DNA of 22,045 nt, from the NCBI GenBank assembly GCA_040357565.1, contig JBDODJ010000186.1, one strand, 5' to 3'. The stretch's first letter is position 1. Each line of letters starts with the position of its first letter. Origin of the DNA: Cercozoa sp. M6MM. Its lineage: Eukaryota; Endomyxa: Ascetosporea. Positions 19,064-22,045 of the stretch are shown here, piece by piece. The translations under genes were made by a program, and so were the position numbers. The notes beneath the pieces were generated by a model that worked only from the letters and a program-made list of their open reading frames with translations, was not told the DNA's origin and did not search any database.

Positions 19064-20336
19064 GTAGGGGCGAGGGAGCAAGCAGGGGTAAACCTGGGTA
19101 CCGATAAAACACCATCGAGGTGCCGAAGCGAACGTTGTCGTTGAGCTTGGGAAGGTTCATCTGCTGGATAAAGCGCTGTGCCGCGCCCTTCGGGTCGCTC
19201 TCCCACGGCATTCTGCACATGGACGGAAAAGACAACGATGCACAGACACAAGACACAAGACACAGACATCACACGCAACATAGGAAACGCACTTGACAAC
19301 AGGACAGTATCGTGCGGCGAACTCCTTGTACGTCAGACGGAACGGGAAGCCGAGCTTGCGGATCTTAACGGCCTCGAACACACCAGCGTAGGTGAGCTGC
19401 TCGAAGCAGTTCTTGGGCGTGAACTTGAGTGCCTTCTTCTCGTCGTTGGGCTTGACGCAGCGGATGTAGTTGCACGCCGTGGCGTTAAGCGCGGCCATCA
19501 GCGTCTCGAGCTGCTTGCAGAACTGCGTAGCCAGCGAGGCCTTCTTGCGTGTGCTGGTGGCAGCATTCACGGGCTGCGCACAACATACATTCACACACAC
19601 ACACATCCCCCCGCACCAAGGCCAAGGCCAAGGCCATTGTGCGCACAGACAGGAGCGGCATGCCACTGCTTTACCGGGAACAACGTCTGCAACAGGCGCA
19701 CGTTCGAGCTCGCCATGAGTTCGATTAGGTCGACAGTCAGGGTGTCTTTGTTCTTCTCCAAGAAGCCGGCTGTGTCGTACATGACCTTGCCGGCGTAGTG
19801 GTACAGCAGGAAGCACTCCTTTGAAAAGCGCACGTCCTTTTTGAAGAACTTGTTAGACTTGTGCTGCTGCGCCGCCTTGTCCTATGCATGGAAGCACACA
19901 CATACACACATACACCCACACCCACACACGCACACGCACACACGCACACACACACGCACACACACCACACGCATACCATGAAGCCCTGATCGGAGCCTCT
20001 CGGCAGCTTGAGCTCCTCGTCCAAGATGCGAAGAATGCCCACGGGTCTGCACGACAGATGCGTTGATAAGAGGCCACTCGATTCTCGTGACGCGGCGAGA
20101 CTTACTTTTTGGCGATCAGGTCCAGGATCTCCTGGTTGTCCGTGAAGGCAATGCCCGTCTTGCCGATGCCCTCACGCTGGTACAGTGCCTGCACAACTCA
20201 CCCATACATACAGGATACATACAGGAGACGCGCACAAATGCGGTGGTACCTCCTCCTTCTTGAACACGTTCGTGTTGAAGTTCTGTTGCAGGTTCTCGTT
20301 GGTGAAGTTGATGCACAGCTGCTCGAAGCTGTTTCG

Positions 20337-20417
<81 letters not shown>

Positions 20418-21778
20418 NNNNNNNNNNNNNNNNNNNNNNNNNNNNNNNNNNNNNNNNNNNNNNNNNNNNNNNNNNNNNNNNNNNNNNNNNNNNNNNNNNN
20501 NNNNNNNNNNNNNNNNNTGGGCGCTTGGGGGGGCCGGGGGGACCGGGGCGCGGTTCCGAAGGGGCGGGTATTCCAGGTGTTCCACCTGAACAGGCCGGAG
20601 AATCACCCCCCCCCCCCCCCCCTGCGGCACAGCCCACCAATCGTCTTGCTGGAGGCCGAGCCGCGGCACTGCATGCTGTCGTTAATCTTGCGGACGATCC
20701 AGCTGAACATCTTCGAGTACACGTCCTTCGCGAGCGCGTCGCGGTTCTCGCTGGCCTCCGCAGCGCCCAGCGTCACGTTGACGCGCTCAGCACCGCCGCG
20801 CATGCGGAGCACTCGCTGCCACAGGCACTCTCAGTAACTTACCTCCACTTCACTGGCGACACATACACCCCCTTCAACAATAGCTCTCTTTCTCTACCGC
20901 GAGCAAAGCATTTTGCAGGTCTGTTTCAGCGACTCCAAACAGGTCGGCGGCCTTCTTGAGCGCAGTGGTGTTCTTGATGGTACATTTCTTGGCGCCGACG
21001 GCGTTGAAGCCAATGTTGCCCAGGTGCATGATGGCAGCAGTGATCTACACAAGCACCGACGCGTGCGTGTGCGTGTGTGCGTGTGTGTGTGCATACCTGG
21101 AAAACGTCGTCACGCTCCTGATTGACAAAGTCGAGGGCCTCAAAGGCCTCCACGAGCTCCTCGAAGTCGTTGCGGTCGTCGATAGTGTCGACCGTGGTGC
21201 AGTTGCCTTTCTGCGCAAGGCACAGGCGAATACATACTCGGCCGCGGTAGTAGCACACAGGCTACCGTGAGGAAAGCAAACTGGTCGGCAGAGGCCAGTC
21301 CGAGTCGCTGGCGTTGCGCGCCTTCCAGCGCAGCACACAGCTGGTAGAAAATATGGTAGGTGCGCTCGTTGCGCATGGGCGCCACCACGCGCACCTTCTC
21401 GAGCAAGTACTCGGTGGTGGTCGCGCCGCTCATCTCGCCGTCCGTGGTAAAGGTGATCTCTGCCATGAAGTGGGTGATGTGGGTGCGGGTGAAAGACAAG
21501 GATCACAGGACGATGACACAGGGCACAGCAAGGGCAGTTTTACCGACGTACTTGCCGAAACGCGAGGAGTTGTTGTTGCGCACGGTTTTGGCGTTGCCGA
21601 ACGACTCGAGGATCGGGTTCGACTTGAGCACCTTGCGCTCGATTGAGTTGACAGAGCCCGCGATGGCGGCCAGGTACTGGAGCACCTGCTTGCAGCACTC
21701 GGTCTTGCCGGCGCCGGATTCGCCCGAGATGACCACCGACTGCGACATGCCGCTGTCGAACGACATTCCTGCGGCACG

Positions 21779-21821
<43 letters not shown>

Positions 21822-22029
21822 TCGCATACACCCCGCACAACAGGTACACGCGCACCTTTGTAGGCAGCGTCGGCGATAACATACACATGCGCTACGAAAA
21901 GCACGCACAGGGGTTAGAACAACAGGGACAGGGTGTTCATGTCAGGTCCACATGCAGGCACACAAGCGCGAACTCAAGAGGCAACTCACGCGGCACGTCC
22001 CGATACTCGTTGAGTCCGTCAATGTACTC
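16253..22029 (-). CDS. Myosin heavy chain with MyTH4 and WW tail (5' end outside window)
   Basis: This encodes an actin-based motor of at least about 1200 residues. Exons (high to low): 22029-21990, 21891-21856, 21768-21544, 21459-21266, 21210-21097, 21044-20898, 20815-20638, [gap], 20336-20250, 20188-20106, 20046-19977, 19881-19675, 19573-19293, 19212-19102, 19006-18984, 18915-18837, 18762-18718, 18656-18580, 18509-18402, 18319-17908, 17775-17484, 17322-17201, 17121-16917, 16831-16715, 16656-16395, 16332-16253. All have GT/AG borders and matching phases; the stop TGA is at 16255-16253. Motor landmarks are GESGAGKTE (P-loop), [10 protein letters not shown] (switch I), [23 protein letters not shown] and [10 protein letters not shown]. 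The switch II exon is missing at the 100-N gap, where phase demands an exon of 3n+2 bases. No IQ motif is recognised after the converter. The 5' exons lie beyond 22045. The myosin class is not assigned. Confidence 0.95.
16790..17582 (-). other. MyTH4 domain of the myosin tail
   Basis: Conserved MyTH4 landmarks are in order: a leading SMLDF segment, [16 protein letters not shown], then [29 protein letters not shown] and [14 protein letters not shown]. MyTH4 domains bind microtubules or partner proteins. They are usually followed by FERM, which is absent here. It spans five exons. Confidence 0.9.
17363..17465. repeat. (AC)n microsatellite with a 10-N assembly gap
   Basis: It lies in the myosin intron between the exons at 17484-17775 and 17201-17322. 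The N run is 17409-17418. Confidence 0.95.
17600..18915 (-). other. Helical-repeat region replacing a canonical IQ neck
   Basis: After the converter the protein contains repeated helix pairs with a pattern of L--A---A---G/DL-S--V--A--L, for example [20 protein letters not shown] and [19 protein letters not shown]. It is rich in Ala, Leu and Glu. No IQxxxRGxxxR is present. Such helix-turn-helix repeats are seen in various protist proteins; their role here is unknown, perhaps a rigid lever or an interaction surface. Confidence 0.55.
17790..17880. repeat. CA-rich minisatellite in a myosin intron
   Basis: A unit of about 30 bases beginning CACCGACAAACACAC occurs about two and a half times, within the 17776-17907 intron. 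Confidence 0.85.
19009..19063. repeat. (AC)n tract abutting a myosin 3' splice site
   Basis: On the coding strand it is a pure (GT)n run ending directly in GCAG before the 23-base exon at 18984-19006. Confidence 0.95.
19887..19975. repeat. CA/CG-rich simple repeat in a myosin intron
   Basis: Degenerate (CA)n with CG and CC interruptions fills nearly the whole intron between the exons at 19977 and 19881. Confidence 0.85.
20339..20517. repeat. (AC)n tract and 100-N assembly gap
   Basis: About 78 bases of AC run into exactly 100 N (20418-20517). On the coding strand the tract ends in TGCAG at the acceptor of the 20250-20336 exon. The following 20518-20637 is unusually G/C-homopolymer-rich, including a 17-C run. 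The expected switch II exon of the myosin is not found outside the gap. Confidence 0.95.
21779..21820. repeat. (CA)n microsatellite in a myosin intron
   Basis: It lies in the intron upstream (coding sense) of the P-loop exon, 21769-21855. Confidence 0.95.
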
Positions 22030-22045
22030 CTGCAAAGGCACACAC

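Larger units (their letters stand above)
18984..22029 (-). other. Myosin motor domain (P-loop to converter)
   Basis: The visible part starts at [17 protein letters not shown], just before the P-loop near 21,700-21,725, and runs to [12 protein letters not shown] (converter) at about 19,102-19,140. The TEDS position, 16 residues before the conserved DALAK, is Glu (GAERVNV), so regulation by heavy-chain phosphorylation at that site is not expected. The N-terminal subdomain and switch II are not in the sequence. Confidence 0.9.

Noticed and set aside
20518-20637. Collagen-like Gly-Pro frame beside the large gap
   Set aside because: It comes from G/C homopolymers in an intron and at a contig edge, possibly low-quality sequence.

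Overview
This is nuclear DNA from an intron-rich, microsatellite-rich unicellular eukaryote of unknown lineage. Genes are split by short GT-AG introns of about 60-190 bases, (CA/TG)n tracts are frequent, and there are two assembly gaps (17409-17418 and 20418-20517). No prokaryotic features are visible. The tail of the myosin on the right (MyTH4 plus WW, no FERM) is a protist-type combination, but the window does not fix the taxon.

Left third (1-4.7 kb): a possible 3.5 kb inverted-repeat-bounded element (112-3595). It carries plus-strand exons of one or two unrecognised genes (705-1317 and 2494-3241), a MITE-like inverted-repeat insertion (1822-2221) and a near-perfect foldback (2333-2500). 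It is followed by a GATC-dense tandem-repeat block and a pair of strong hairpins.

Middle (4.7-15.7 kb): an accessory region full of transposon remains. There are one clear and one doubtful decayed Tc1/mariner transposase on the minus strand, with palindromic repeats. Next come an unrecognised plus-strand coding fragment, a minus-strand gene for a C48/Ulp1-like cysteine protease with a (TG)n intron and an acidic tail, and a 10-bp minisatellite. A broken Ty3/gypsy-type retroelement fossil on the plus strand (zinc knuckle, RNase H, integrase) closes the region.

Right third (16.25-22.03 kb): a large minus-strand myosin heavy-chain gene, running off the right end at its 5' side. Twenty-five exons can be placed with matching reading phases. 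The motor is well conserved (P-loop, switch I, SH helices, converter). It has no recognisable IQ motif; the motor passes into a helical-repeat tail, then a MyTH4 domain, a proline/glutamine linker and a C-terminal WW domain. The exon expected to carry switch II (DIFGFE) is missing and falls at the 100-N gap.

Apart from the myosin, and perhaps the protease and the small split genes at the left, most of the window is repetitive or decayed DNA. I see no operon-like grouping, CRISPR array, tRNA or rRNA.
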